Below, in pieces: positions 7,914 through 16,434 of a DNA stretch of 64,000 nt. Made by a program: the position numbers and the translations under genes. The stretch covers positions 62,001 through 126,000 of the forward strand of contig JBILGU010000004.1 in the NCBI GenBank assembly GCA_044350805.1, read 5' to 3'. The notes beneath the pieces were generated by a model. It saw only the letters and a program-made list of their open reading frames with translations, made no database searches and was not told where the DNA came from. The first letter of the stretch is position 1, and each line of letters starts with the position of its first letter. This DNA comes from UBA6136 sp044350805 (GTDB lineage: Bacteria; Pseudomonadota; Gammaproteobacteria; Methylococcales; Methylococcaceae).

Positions 7914-9077
7914 TCAGGCCCGGCAGTAACGACCGATCAAGTTTTCAAACAGGGAAATCCCGGGCGCAATATCCGAAAGGCTTAAGAATTCATCGGGCTG
8001 GTGCGCCTGATCGATGCTGCCCGGGCCGAGGATGAGCGTCTCAAGGCCGAGGGCACTGAAAAAAGGCCCTTCCGTCCCGAAGGCCACTGCGCCGGCGCTC
8101 TTGCCGGTCGCACTTTCAAGGTACCGGGTCAGTTCGGCCTCGGCCGGTGTCTCGAAAGGCGGAACCCCGGGAAACAAAGGCAGAATCTCAATTCCCAATC
8201 CGCTGTCCTTCGAAAAAAGTCCCGAAAGTCGCTCCTCCAAGAGGGCCTGAACGGTTTCGATCGACATGCCGGGGAGGGGCCTGATATCAATCAGGGTCTC
8301 ACAGTGGCCACAAATGCGATTGGGATTGTCACCGCCATGGATCGCACCCAGGTTCAGCGTCGGGTAGTCGACTTTGAAGGCGGGATGCCGGTAGCGGGCC
8401 TTCAGTTCTTCCTGCAGCGCAATCAGTGCGCTGATGACCTGATGCATGCCGAGAATGGCGTTGGCACCCAGTGAAGGGTCGGAAGAGTGCCCCGCGCGCC
8501 CTTTCACCCGGATCGCCTCCATCATGACGCCCTTGTGGACACGAATCGGTTGAAGACCGGTGGGTTCACCAATGACGGCTTTTCGGCCTAACTGGCGACT
8601 GCTGGCGAGGAGTTGGCGGGCCCCTGACATCGAACTTTCCTCATCGGCGGTTCCGATCAGGATCAAAGGTTCCTTGAGATCCTTCGCCTTGAAGCGGGAG
8701 GCCGCCTCCAGGGCAATGGCGAAGAAGCCCTTCATGTCACAGCTTCCAAGCCCGTAGAGGCGATCATCGCGAAGGGTCGCGCAAAAGGGATCGGAATGCC
8801 AAAGTTCAGGATTACAGGGCACCGTGTCGGTATGCCCTGAGAGGACGAGCCCCCCGGGGACGGTGTCAGAGGTCGAGGGCCCGAGCGTTGCGATCAGGTT
8901 GGCTTTCCCGGGCGCCACCGTCTCGATCTCGACCTTGAAGCCGAGGGTTTCGGACCATTCAGCCAGATGATGGATGACGCCAAGATTGCTCTGATCGATT
9001 TGGGGGTCGGCGGAACTGATCGAGGGCGACCCGATCAGTTGGGCCATCCGCTCGGTCAGGGGGGGCATCTGAGACAT
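7914..9077 (-). CDS. argE: Acetylornithine deacetylase ArgE
   Basis: ArgE removes the acetyl group from N-acetylornithine in linear arginine biosynthesis. It is an M20-family di-metal hydrolase. Metal and catalytic motifs are in order: SGHTDTVP (about residue 80), GLGSCDMKG, TADEESSMSGA, IGEPTGL, and GRAGHSSDPSLGANAI in the dimerisation domain. At 387 residues it has normal length. It starts 23 bases after the ilvD stop on the same strand, so the two are probably cotranscribed. Related M20 peptidases cannot be wholly excluded, but ArgE fits best. Confidence 0.88.
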   Translation of the reverse strand: MSQMPPLTERMAQLIGSPSISSADPQIDQSNLGVIHHLAEWSETLGFKVEIETVAPGKANLIATLGPSTSDTVPGGLVLSGHTDTVPCNPELWHSDPFCATLRDDRLYGLGSCDMKGFFAIALEAASRFKAKDLKEPLILIGTADEESSMSGARQLLASSRQLGRKAVIGEPTGLQPIRVHKGVMMEAIRVKGRAGHSSDPSLGANAILGMHQVISALIALQEELKARYRHPAFKVDYPTLNLGAIHGGDNPNRICGHCETLIDIRPLPGMSIETVQALLEERLSGLFSKDSGLGIEILPLFPGVPPFETPAEAELTRYLESATGKSAGAVAFGTEGPFFSALGLETLILGPGSIDQAHQPDEFLSLSDIAPGISLFENLIGRYCRA

Positions 9078-9100
9078 CGTGGAGTCCCGCCAAGCCCTGG

Positions 9101-10795
9101 TTAAAGGTCCTTGTCCGTCACCGCCCCTTCCGAGGCGGAGGAGGCAAGTTTTGCAAACTTGGCGAGAACGCCTCGACGGTAACGTGGCTCAGGAGCCTTC
9201 CAGCCGGCGAGCCGCTGACGAATCACCGCGGCATCGACATGGAGGCTGATCTCCCGGGATTCTGCATCAATGGTGATCCGGTCGCCTTCCTCCACGATCG
9301 CCAGAGGTCCGCCGACATAGGCTTCGGGCGTTATGTGCCCGACGACGAAGCCATGGGTGCCCCCGGAGAATCTGCCGTCCGTGATCAATGCGACGTCCTT
9401 GGCAAGACCCTTGCCCATCACCGCAGACGTGGGCGAGAGCATTTCGCGCATGCCGGGGCCACCCTTGGGGCCCTCGTAACGAATCACGATGACATCCCCC
9501 TTTTTGATCTCGCCATCCAGAATGGCCTTCAATGCGAGCTCTTCACAATCAAAGACGCGGGCGACCCCTGTGAAGCTCAGCCCCTCTTTGCCGGTGATCT
9601 TGGCCACGGCACCCTCCGGGGCAAGGTTGCCCCGAAGAATCACAAGATGGCTGTCTTTCTTGATTGGCTGGTCGATCGGGCGAATCATGTCCTGACCTTC
9701 CGGGTAATTGGCCGCCAGTTCGAGATTTTCGGCGAGGGTTTTTCCGGTGACGGTCAAGCAATCGCCATGCAACAGGCCGGCTTTCAGCAGATCCTTCATC
9801 AAAGGCTGAATGCCGCCAATGGCCACCAATTCAGCCATCGCGTATTTGCCGCTGGGTTTGAGGTCGGCCAGCATGGGAACGCGGGCTCCGATTTCGGCAA
9901 AGTCCTCCAGAGCAAGTTCGACGCCTGCGGCATGCGCCATCGCAAGGAGGTGCAGGACGGCATTGGTCGAGCCGCCCAGGGCGATGACGACAGTGATGGC
10001 GTTCTCAAAGGCCTTGCGGGTCATGATGTCGAGGGGGCGAATGCCCAGCTCGAGGAGCTTAACGACCTGGCGTCCCGCATCCTCGCAATCGCGTTTCTTA
10101 TCGTCTGAAATGGCGGCCTGGGCGGAGCTACCCGGGAGGCTCATGCCCAGGGCTTCAATCGCGGATGCCATGGTATTGGCGGTGTACATGCCACCACACG
10201 ACCCGGGGCCTGGAATCGCCTTGGATTCGATGGCCTTGAGTTCAGCGTCATCAATCTGGTTGTTGGCCCGAGCGCCAACGGCCTCGAAAACCGAGACGAT
10301 ATCGAGCTTTTTGTCACCATGGCAACCGGTGAGAATGGTGCCACCGTAAACAAAAATGGCGGGGCGGTTGAGCCTTGCAATGGCGATCATGCAGCCGGGC
10401 ATGTTCTTGTCACAGCCCCCAATGGCGACCAGACCATCAAAGCCTTGGCAGCCCACCACGGTTTCAATCGAATCGGCAATGACTTCGCGCGAGACCAAGG
10501 AGTACTTCATTCCCTCGGTTCCCATCGAAATCCCGTCCGAGATGGTGATGGTATTGAAGACCACAGCCTTGCCGCCATGTTGATCTACCCCCAGCGCTGC
10601 ATCATCGGCGAGCTGGTTGATGTGCATGTTGCAGGGGGTCACCATGCTCCAGGTCGAGGCCACTCCGATCTGGGGCTTGGCAAAATCCTGATCGCTGAAG
10701 CCGACGGCGTGCAGCATGGCGCGGCTTGGCGCACGCTCCATGCCGTCGACGACCTGGGAGGAAAAGTGACGGGTATCTTTCGTATCGTTGCTCAT
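9101..10795 (-). CDS. ilvD: Dihydroxy-acid dehydratase IlvD
   Basis: IlvD dehydrates dihydroxy acids to the 2-keto acids of valine, isoleucine and leucine synthesis and carries an iron-sulfur cluster. The three cluster cysteines are visible in PCNMHIN, GGCDKNMPG and GPGSCGGMYTANTM. The signatures QAAISDDK and SPTSAVMGKGL are also present. The ATG at 10795 gives 564 residues starting MSNDTKDTRHFSS. An upstream in-frame extension of 42 residues would run into ygiM and has no family support. No strong Shine-Dalgarno is seen. The length resembles the short-form enzymes; cluster type cannot be settled by eye. Confidence 0.95.
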   Translation of the reverse strand: MSNDTKDTRHFSSQVVDGMERAPSRAMLHAVGFSDQDFAKPQIGVASTWSMVTPCNMHINQLADDAALGVDQHGGKAVVFNTITISDGISMGTEGMKYSLVSREVIADSIETVVGCQGFDGLVAIGGCDKNMPGCMIAIARLNRPAIFVYGGTILTGCHGDKKLDIVSVFEAVGARANNQIDDAELKAIESKAIPGPGSCGGMYTANTMASAIEALGMSLPGSSAQAAISDDKKRDCEDAGRQVVKLLELGIRPLDIMTRKAFENAITVVIALGGSTNAVLHLLAMAHAAGVELALEDFAEIGARVPMLADLKPSGKYAMAELVAIGGIQPLMKDLLKAGLLHGDCLTVTGKTLAENLELAANYPEGQDMIRPIDQPIKKDSHLVILRGNLAPEGAVAKITGKEGLSFTGVARVFDCEELALKAILDGEIKKGDVIVIRYEGPKGGPGMREMLSPTSAVMGKGLAKDVALITDGRFSGGTHGFVVGHITPEAYVGGPLAIVEEGDRITIDAESREISLHVDAAVIRQRLAGWKAPEPRYRRGVLAKFAKLASSASEGAVTDKDL

Positions 10796-10832
10796 GATGG
10801 GGCGAAGTTGGGTTGTAACGGAGGGGCGGTGC

Positions 10833-11453
10833 TCAGAATGAGCCCCACTGATTGCGTCTGCGGAAGCTGATTCTGGGGAGGAGAATGCCAATGAGGACGC
10901 CCCCAAAAAGAACAATGCCACCGATCAGGAACCAGGTTTGCTGCTGGTCTTCGTCCAGCGTGTTCTTTTCTTGGCTTAAGGTTTCAAGCTCGCGCTTCAG
11001 ACTGATGACGGTGCTCTGGAGTTGGTCGCGCTCGGCTTGAATCCGAAGGACATCCGCGGAGGCTGCCCGAACCTGGACCAGTTCGCTCTGGAGTCGTCCC
11101 AGCTCCTGCTGCAATTGGTCGGGGGTCTTGGCTGGCGCTTCCTCCGTCAGGGGAGCCGAGGTTGAGGCCTTGGCGGCTTCCGGGAGCGTCTCGGTCAGGT
11201 CTTGAGATTCGACCCAGCCTACCTCGCCGGATTCGCGTTGGACGCGCTCCTGACCCTCTTTTTTATTCGCTTTCAGGATCTTCACGGTCTCACCCGGGTG
11301 AAGGGTGGCCAGAATGTGATCTTGATCAGAAAAACCGGATCGCAGTTGCACGGGGTGATCCTCGACCACAAAACGGACTGCATTGTCTGCAAGGACCGGC
11401 CATGCGTGCATCAGGGCGAAAAATGTCAGAAAAATTCGGAGTGAATGTCGCAT
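10833..11453 (-). CDS. ygiM: YgiM-like SH3-domain membrane protein
   Basis: This is a TIGR04211/YgiM-type protein of unknown biochemical role. It has a signal peptide (LRIFLTFFALMHAWPVLA), then a bacterial SH3 domain of about 65 residues with PVQLRSGFSD, LHPGETVKIL and VGWVES. A long coiled coil (LQQELGRLQSELVQVR onward) leads to one C-terminal transmembrane helix (WFLIGGIVLFGGVLIGILL) and a basic tail. The topology places SH3 and coil in the periplasm. ATG 11453 is preferred over a GTG three codons upstream. It precedes ilvD on the same strand by 37 bases. The 231 bases upstream, to 11684, hold short stems but no recognisable RNA gene. Confidence 0.82.
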   Translation of the reverse strand: MRHSLRIFLTFFALMHAWPVLADNAVRFVVEDHPVQLRSGFSDQDHILATLHPGETVKILKANKKEGQERVQRESGEVGWVESQDLTETLPEAAKASTSAPLTEEAPAKTPDQLQQELGRLQSELVQVRAASADVLRIQAERDQLQSTVISLKRELETLSQEKNTLDEDQQQTWFLIGGIVLFGGVLIGILLPRISFRRRNQWGSF

Positions 11454-11684
11454 CGTGGGCACTTCGGGGTCATTATCGGGAGTTGCATTTCGTCACTCAG
11501 CCGCTCCGCGGGTCCAATCCTGCGGGCAGGGTGTTTTTGGCACCCTCTTATCCCCGCATGTTATCGCAAGCCGGAATGTCTGGGTATCGCTCAGAAGGAT
11601 CGTCATTCTCCGACGTCATTGGGAGTGGTAAATTAGGGGGTGTAGCCCCTCCATTTTCCACATTGCCCATTCTGGTCTTGCCCC

Positions 11685-12695
11685 ATGAAAATCCTCGTTA
11701 CCGGGACCGCCGGTTTCATTGGCTCATCCCTCGCGCACGCCTTGCTGGACCGGGGTGATGAAGTCATCGGCATCGACAACCTCAATGACTACTACGAGGT
11801 GTCCCTGAAAGAAGCGCGATTGGATCGATTGACGTCCCGCCCCGGCTTTACCGACGTGAGGCTCTCTTTGGAGGACCACTCAGGGCTTCAAGCGGTCTTT
11901 GAGACACATCGCCCGCAGCGAGTCGTGAATCTTGCAGCGCAGGCTGGAGTCCGCTACTCCATTGAGCATCCGAGAGCCTATATCGATGCCAACCTGGTCG
12001 GCTTCTGCAACATCCTTGAAGCTTGTCGACATTTTGATGTCGAGCATCTGGTCTACGCCTCATCGAGTTCCGTCTACGGCGCCAATACCCGAATGCCTTT
12101 TTCGGTTCATCACAATGTCGATCATCCCGTGAGTCTTTACGCTGCGACCAAGAAGGCCAATGAGTTGATGGCGCATACCTACTCGCATCTGTTTGGTATT
12201 CCGACCACGGGACTTCGTTTTTTTACCGTTTATGGCCCCTGGGGGCGACCGGATATGGCGCTTTTTAAGTTCACGCGGGCCATACTCAAGGGCGAGCCCA
12301 TCGACGTATACAACTTTGGGAAGCATAAACGCGACTTTACCTATATCGACGATATTGTCGAAGGCGTCATCCGAACCCTCGATCGGGTGGCTGCTCCGAA
12401 TCCGGATTGGCAGGGCGATGCACCGGATCCGGGAACGAGTCGCGCCCCTTATCGAATCTACAACATTGGCAACAATCAGCCCGTGGCACTGATGCACTTC
12501 ATCGAGGTTCTTGAGGGCGCGCTTGGACGGGTTGCCGAAAAGAATTACCTTCCCATGCAGGATGGCGATGTTCCTGAGACCTTTGCCGATGTCGATGATC
12601 TGGCCAGGGATGTCGGCTACGCCCCCAAAACACCCATCGAGAGCGGCATCGAGCGTTTTGTCGCGTGGTATCGCGACTATTATCGGGTCGCTTGA
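11685..12695 (+). CDS. NAD-dependent epimerase, UDP-glucuronate 4-epimerase type
   Basis: This short-chain dehydrogenase fold epimerase probably inverts C4 of UDP-glucuronate (LpsL/WbnF-type) to make precursors for surface polysaccharide. It shows the NAD-binding start ILVTGTAGFIGSSLA, the catalytic Ser-rich SSSSVYG and the YAATKKANE motif (Tyr-x-x-x-Lys). It also has GLRFFTVYGPWGRPDMA, a signature of the uronate epimerase group. At 336 residues it is complete. No Shine-Dalgarno is evident. A TGGTAAATT block about 60 bases upstream could be an extended -10. Exact substrate is inferred from family resemblance. Confidence 0.82.
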   Translation: MKILVTGTAGFIGSSLAHALLDRGDEVIGIDNLNDYYEVSLKEARLDRLTSRPGFTDVRLSLEDHSGLQAVFETHRPQRVVNLAAQAGVRYSIEHPRAYIDANLVGFCNILEACRHFDVEHLVYASSSSVYGANTRMPFSVHHNVDHPVSLYAATKKANELMAHTYSHLFGIPTTGLRFFTVYGPWGRPDMALFKFTRAILKGEPIDVYNFGKHKRDFTYIDDIVEGVIRTLDRVAAPNPDWQGDAPDPGTSRAPYRIYNIGNNQPVALMHFIEVLEGALGRVAEKNYLPMQDGDVPETFADVDDLARDVGYAPKTPIESGIERFVAWYRDYYRVA

Positions 12696-12700
12696 TCGGG

Positions 12701-13255
12701 ATGGAAACGCCTTCGATCAGGGCGAAGGTGCCGGTCCTGGGATTTGCAGCACCGAGCGGAACCGGAAAAACGACCTTGCTGCGAGAGCTCATTCCGCACC
12801 TTGGATCCCAGGGGGTTCGCGTGGGTCTCATCAAGCACGCGCATCACGCTTTTGAGGTGGATCAGCCTGGAAAAGACAGTTATGAACTCCGAAAGGCGGG
12901 GGCTTGCCCGGTGCTGATTACCTCCCTGAATCGTCGGGTGATCCTGTTTGATCATCCGGAGCCTCAGGAACCCGACCTTCAACAGGAGCTCAGTTTTCTC
13001 GATGTCCGCGATCTGGATCTGATTTTGGTGGAAGGATTCAAGCGCGAGAGATTTCCAAAGATCGAGCTCTATCGCGAAAGCGTGGGGGCGCCGCTCCAAT
13101 TTCCAGAGGACTCCTCCATTATCGCCATTGCAACAGACCATCCGCTGCACGTGACATCCCCGATCCCGCTCCTGGATCTCAATGATCCTGAGGCGGTCAG
13201 CCACTTCGTCGTGGAGGTCTTTCTCCCCAAGGCACGCGATGCACTCGGTCTGTGA
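12701..13255 (+). CDS. mobB: Molybdopterin-guanine dinucleotide adapter protein MobB
   Basis: MobB is a GTP-binding adapter that assists MobA in attaching GMP to molybdopterin. A P-loop APSGTGKTTLL lies near residue 16, followed by VRVGLIKHAHH and, later, LDLILVEGFKRE, all typical of MobB. ATG 12701 gives 184 residues. It sits five bases after the epimerase stop and overlaps moeA by 17 bases, so molybdenum-cofactor genes are paired here. mobA itself is not in the window. Confidence 0.9.
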   Translation: METPSIRAKVPVLGFAAPSGTGKTTLLRELIPHLGSQGVRVGLIKHAHHAFEVDQPGKDSYELRKAGACPVLITSLNRRVILFDHPEPQEPDLQQELSFLDVRDLDLILVEGFKRERFPKIELYRESVGAPLQFPEDSSIIAIATDHPLHVTSPIPLLDLNDPEAVSHFVVEVFLPKARDALGL

Positions 13256-14495
13256 TCAAGCAGAAGGGCTGCTGACCCTCGAGGCGGCCCGAAATCAGCT
13301 TTTAAAGGGGCTTCGGCCGATTCAACGGGCCCATCAGATGCCGGTCTCGCAGGCTCTGGGACGCATTCTGGCTGAAACCTTGCAGACCCCTCTCGATTTT
13401 CCGCCGTTTGCGAATTCGGCCATGGATGGTTATGCCCTCCAATCCGTCGATGCACTGCCGGGTGCGGTGCTCCGGAGCGTCGGCTCGATCATGGCGGGCG
13501 CTGCACCCGCGACCCGCCTCGGGCCAGGAGAGTGCATCCGAATTTTTACTGGAGCGCCTATTCCTGAGGGCGCCGATGCCGTTGTGGTCCAGGAGCGGAT
13601 AACGTGTGATGGAGACCTGATCCGGCTGGATCTGACCGAGCCCCTTCAATCCGGAGCCAATATCCGCCAGCAGGGGGAGGAATTGAAGCGTGGCGAGACC
13701 CTTCTCGTTCAGGGGACCCGCATGGGCCCCTTTGAGTTGGGGCTCCTGGCATTTGCGGGGTTCACGGAGATTCCGATTCAGGATCCCCTTCGCATCGGCG
13801 TTCTTGCGACCGGCGATGAACTCATTCCCCCAGGTGAGATCCTTGCGCCCGGCCAGATCCACGAGAGTAATCGCCCGGTCCTTTTGGGTTTAATCCATGA
13901 AATGGGGCACGTGGCCGTTGATCTTGGGACGGTCCCGGATGACTTTGAGGGCTTGCGAAAGGCCTTGCAGCGAGGCGCCATGGGATTGGATGCCTTGATC
14001 ACGACCGGTGGCGCTTCGGAGGGCGATGCCGATTTTGTTGCAAAAGCGCTGAGGGATTTGGGGGAGGTCGCTTTTTGGAAGGTCGCGGTGAAACCCGGAA
14101 AACCTTTTGTCTACGGTCATCTGGGAAAGGTCCCCGTTTTTGGGCTGCCGGGTAATCCCGTCTCCTCGGCGATCATTTTTTTGAAGTTGGTCAAGCCTGC
14201 TTTGGAACTGCTTTCAGGACAAGGACCTCAGCGCGCCGTCACCTGGCGTTTGCCGCTTCAGGCGAGCATTCGAAGACAGCCCGGACGGCAGGAATTTCTC
14301 CGGGGGCGTCTGATCGAGGGCGAAGGGGGGCTGACCGTGATGCCGTTGGCGCAACAAGGCAGTCACCAGCTGACCTCAATGACCCGTGGCGACTGCTTGA
14401 TCGTCTTGCCCCCGGAGACCCGATCAGTGGAGGCAGGGGAATGGGTGGATGTCGAACTTTTTAGGCCTGTGACCTGGCCGCAGGAGATCTCTTGA
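13239..14495 (+). CDS. moeA: Molybdopterin molybdenumtransferase MoeA
   Basis: MoeA inserts molybdate into adenylylated molybdopterin, the last step of basic molybdenum-cofactor synthesis. Signatures are FANSAMDGYAL, RIFTGAPIPEGADAVV, VLATGDELIPPGE, TTGGASEGDADF and FGLPGNPVSS. ATG 13239 inside the end of mobB is supported by a nearby AAGG and gives 418 residues, the usual size. Its stop overlaps the next start as TGATG, implying that rlmM is translated from the same message. Confidence 0.94.
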   Translation: MHSVCDQAEGLLTLEAARNQLLKGLRPIQRAHQMPVSQALGRILAETLQTPLDFPPFANSAMDGYALQSVDALPGAVLRSVGSIMAGAAPATRLGPGECIRIFTGAPIPEGADAVVVQERITCDGDLIRLDLTEPLQSGANIRQQGEELKRGETLLVQGTRMGPFELGLLAFAGFTEIPIQDPLRIGVLATGDELIPPGEILAPGQIHESNRPVLLGLIHEMGHVAVDLGTVPDDFEGLRKALQRGAMGLDALITTGGASEGDADFVAKALRDLGEVAFWKVAVKPGKPFVYGHLGKVPVFGLPGNPVSSAIIFLKLVKPALELLSGQGPQRAVTWRLPLQASIRRQPGRQEFLRGRLIEGEGGLTVMPLAQQGSHQLTSMTRGDCLIVLPPETRSVEAGEWVDVELFRPVTWPQEIS

Positions 14496-15577
14496 TGACG
14501 ACGGAGCGTGCGCTCGATTCGACCGGTCTTTTGCTCTATACCCGGCCCGGGTTCGAGCGGGAGGCGGCTGCGGAAATCATGGACCAGGTTGCAGCTCTGG
14601 GGCTGTATGGTTATGTGCGCACCCGAGAGGGTGAAGGGGCGGTGCGATTTGTCCCGGGTGAGGCCGCCTTCATGGAGATTCTCGCCAAAGCGCTTCGTTT
14701 TCATGATCTGATCTTTGCCCGTCAAATGGTTCGGGTTCTGGATGTGCTTCCCGAGCTTTCAGCGGAGGACCGCTTGGGGCCCATCTTGGCCAGCCTGTTG
14801 GCGGAGGATCGTCGATACGGGGATTTGTTGCTGGAGACCGCCGATACCAATGATGCGAAATCACTTTCGGTGTTTCTTCGAAAGTTTCATGTTCCCCTTC
14901 GGGAGGCGCTGAAACGGGAGGGCCTATTGGTCCCCAACGCCTCGGCCCGTCTGCATGTCTTCTTCGTGAGCGGGACTTCCGTAATTCTGGGGATCAGTCA
15001 TGTTCACAACGCATCGCCCTGGCTCATGGGGATTCCAAGGCTCCGTTTTCCGCCGGGTGCGCCCAGTCGCTCGACGCTGAAGCTGGACGAGGCCTTCGGA
15101 CTTTTTGTCCAAGACCCTGAAACCGAAGTCCAGCCCGGCATGACGGCGGTGGATTTGGGTGCTGCTCCCGGGGGATGGACCTACCAATTGGTGCGCAGGC
15201 ATCTTCGGACCACGGCCATCGATAATGGCGCCATGGATGCGAGTCTTCTGGATTCGGGTCTGGTGGAGCATCTTCGGGTCGATGGGTTCCGCTATCGCCC
15301 CTTAAAGCCTGTGGACTGGCTGGTCTGCGATATGGTGGAGCAACCGCAGCGGATCGCCCGGCTGGTGGCTGAATGGTTGGCGGAGGGGCGCTGCAAACGG
15401 GCGATCTTCAATCTAAAGTTACCGATGAAGAAACGCTACGAGATGGTGCTCGATTGCCGCGAGATTCTGGAAAGTCGGACGCAGAAGGCCGGAGTTTCCT
15501 GTCGGTTGTCGTTCAAGCAGCTTTACCACGACCGCGCTGAAATCACAGGTTACGCCGAGCGGATCCATTCAGACTGA
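14495..15577 (+). CDS. rlmM: 23S rRNA (cytidine-2498-2'-O)-methyltransferase RlmM
   Basis: RlmM (YgdE) methylates C2498 of 23S rRNA using SAM. An N-terminal THUMP-like region, containing RPGFEREAAAEI, precedes a Rossmann-fold domain with VDLGAAPGGWTYQL (about residues 221-234) and VDWLVCDMVEQP. The end LSFKQLYHDREITGY-like segment is also family-typical. AGGAG eight bases before the ATG and the TGATG overlap with moeA support the start. At 360 residues it matches the family. Confidence 0.93.
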   Translation: MTTERALDSTGLLLYTRPGFEREAAAEIMDQVAALGLYGYVRTREGEGAVRFVPGEAAFMEILAKALRFHDLIFARQMVRVLDVLPELSAEDRLGPILASLLAEDRRYGDLLLETADTNDAKSLSVFLRKFHVPLREALKREGLLVPNASARLHVFFVSGTSVILGISHVHNASPWLMGIPRLRFPPGAPSRSTLKLDEAFGLFVQDPETEVQPGMTAVDLGAAPGGWTYQLVRRHLRTTAIDNGAMDASLLDSGLVEHLRVDGFRYRPLKPVDWLVCDMVEQPQRIARLVAEWLAEGRCKRAIFNLKLPMKKRYEMVLDCREILESRTQKAGVSCRLSFKQLYHDRAEITGYAERIHSD

Positions 15578-15620
15578 AAACCCCAACGAAAAACCCCCCC
15601 GATTCGGTGTCCAGTTCGAC

Positions 15621-15626
15621 TATAAT
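15621..15626 (+). promoter_or_regulatory. -10 element upstream of phoU
   Basis: A perfect TATAAT lies 48 bases before the phoU ATG in an otherwise GC-rich gap. The -35 region at the right distance is poor (CCCGAT). That would fit activator dependence, but I see no clear Pho box. Confidence 0.5.
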
Positions 15627-15674
15627 TTGTGGAGGGGGATGGTTGGTTTGATTGCTAAGCGGGAGAGGGGGTTT

Positions 15675-16409
15675 ATGACCAGCGTTGTTGATCTTGAGCT
15701 AGACCTCAATTCGCAGCATATTTCCAAGCAATATGATCATGAACTTCTTGAGATCCGCAACCGTGTTCTGGCGCTGGGCGGGTTGGTGGAGTCGCAGGTC
15801 GAGTCTGCGGTCAATGCGCTCTTGGACGGGGATACTGACCTTGCCGAGCGGGTGATCGCTGACGATTACAAGGTCAATTCCCTAGAAGTTGCGATTGATG
15901 AGGAGTGCACCCAGATTCTTGCGCTTCGGCAACCGGCGGCTCGAGACCTTCGTTTGGTCGTTGCCGTGATCAAAACGATTACCGATCTTGAGCGCATCGG
16001 CGATGAAGCCAAGCGCATTGCGCGCATTGCCGTTGATTTGGTGGACCATTATCCCAAGCGGAACCAACTGACCGAACTGCAGCAGTTGGCGATTCATGCC
16101 CGTCACATGCTCCGTGAGTCACTGGATGCGTTTGCTCGCATTGATGTCGACGAATCGCTTCGGGTCGTCCATGAAGACCGCCAAGTGGATCAGGAATATG
16201 AAAGTATCATGCGGCAACAGATTACCTATATGATGGAAGATCCGAGAATGATTCCGGTCTCCTTGAATATCATGTGGGCGGCGCGCGCTCTGGAGCGGGT
16301 CGGTGATCGATCTTGCAACATCTGTGAGTACGTCATCTATTACGCCATGGGCAAGAATATCCGCCACATCAGCATAGATCAGGTCGAAAAAGATCTGCGC
16401 GCAGGCTGA
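15675..16409 (+). CDS. phoU: Phosphate-signalling regulator PhoU
   Basis: PhoU dampens PhoR/PhoB signalling and phosphate uptake through the Pst transporter. The protein is two copies of a three-helix bundle. The repeated metal-binding motifs appear as ITDLERIGDEAKRIA (first half) and ALERVGDRSCNICEYV (second half). ATG 15675, behind AGAGGGGG, gives 244 residues beginning MTSVVDLELD. The pstSCAB and phoBR genes that usually accompany it are absent here. It is followed by bamA after 25 bases. Confidence 0.93.
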   Translation: MTSVVDLELDLNSQHISKQYDHELLEIRNRVLALGGLVESQVESAVNALLDGDTDLAERVIADDYKVNSLEVAIDEECTQILALRQPAARDLRLVVAVIKTITDLERIGDEAKRIARIAVDLVDHYPKRNQLTELQQLAIHARHMLRESLDAFARIDVDESLRVVHEDRQVDQEYESIMRQQITYMMEDPRMIPVSLNIMWAARALERVGDRSCNICEYVIYYAMGKNIRHISIDQVEKDLRAG

Positions 16410-16434
16410 TTGCTATACCCCTCTCCTTCAACGA

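Noticed and set aside
11463..11684. tRNA-like or small-RNA-like sequence in the ygiM-epimerase gap (GCGGGTCCAATCCTGC, AGGGTG/CACCCT stem)
   Set aside because: No complete cloverleaf or acceptor stem can be drawn; the stems are only five or six base pairs.
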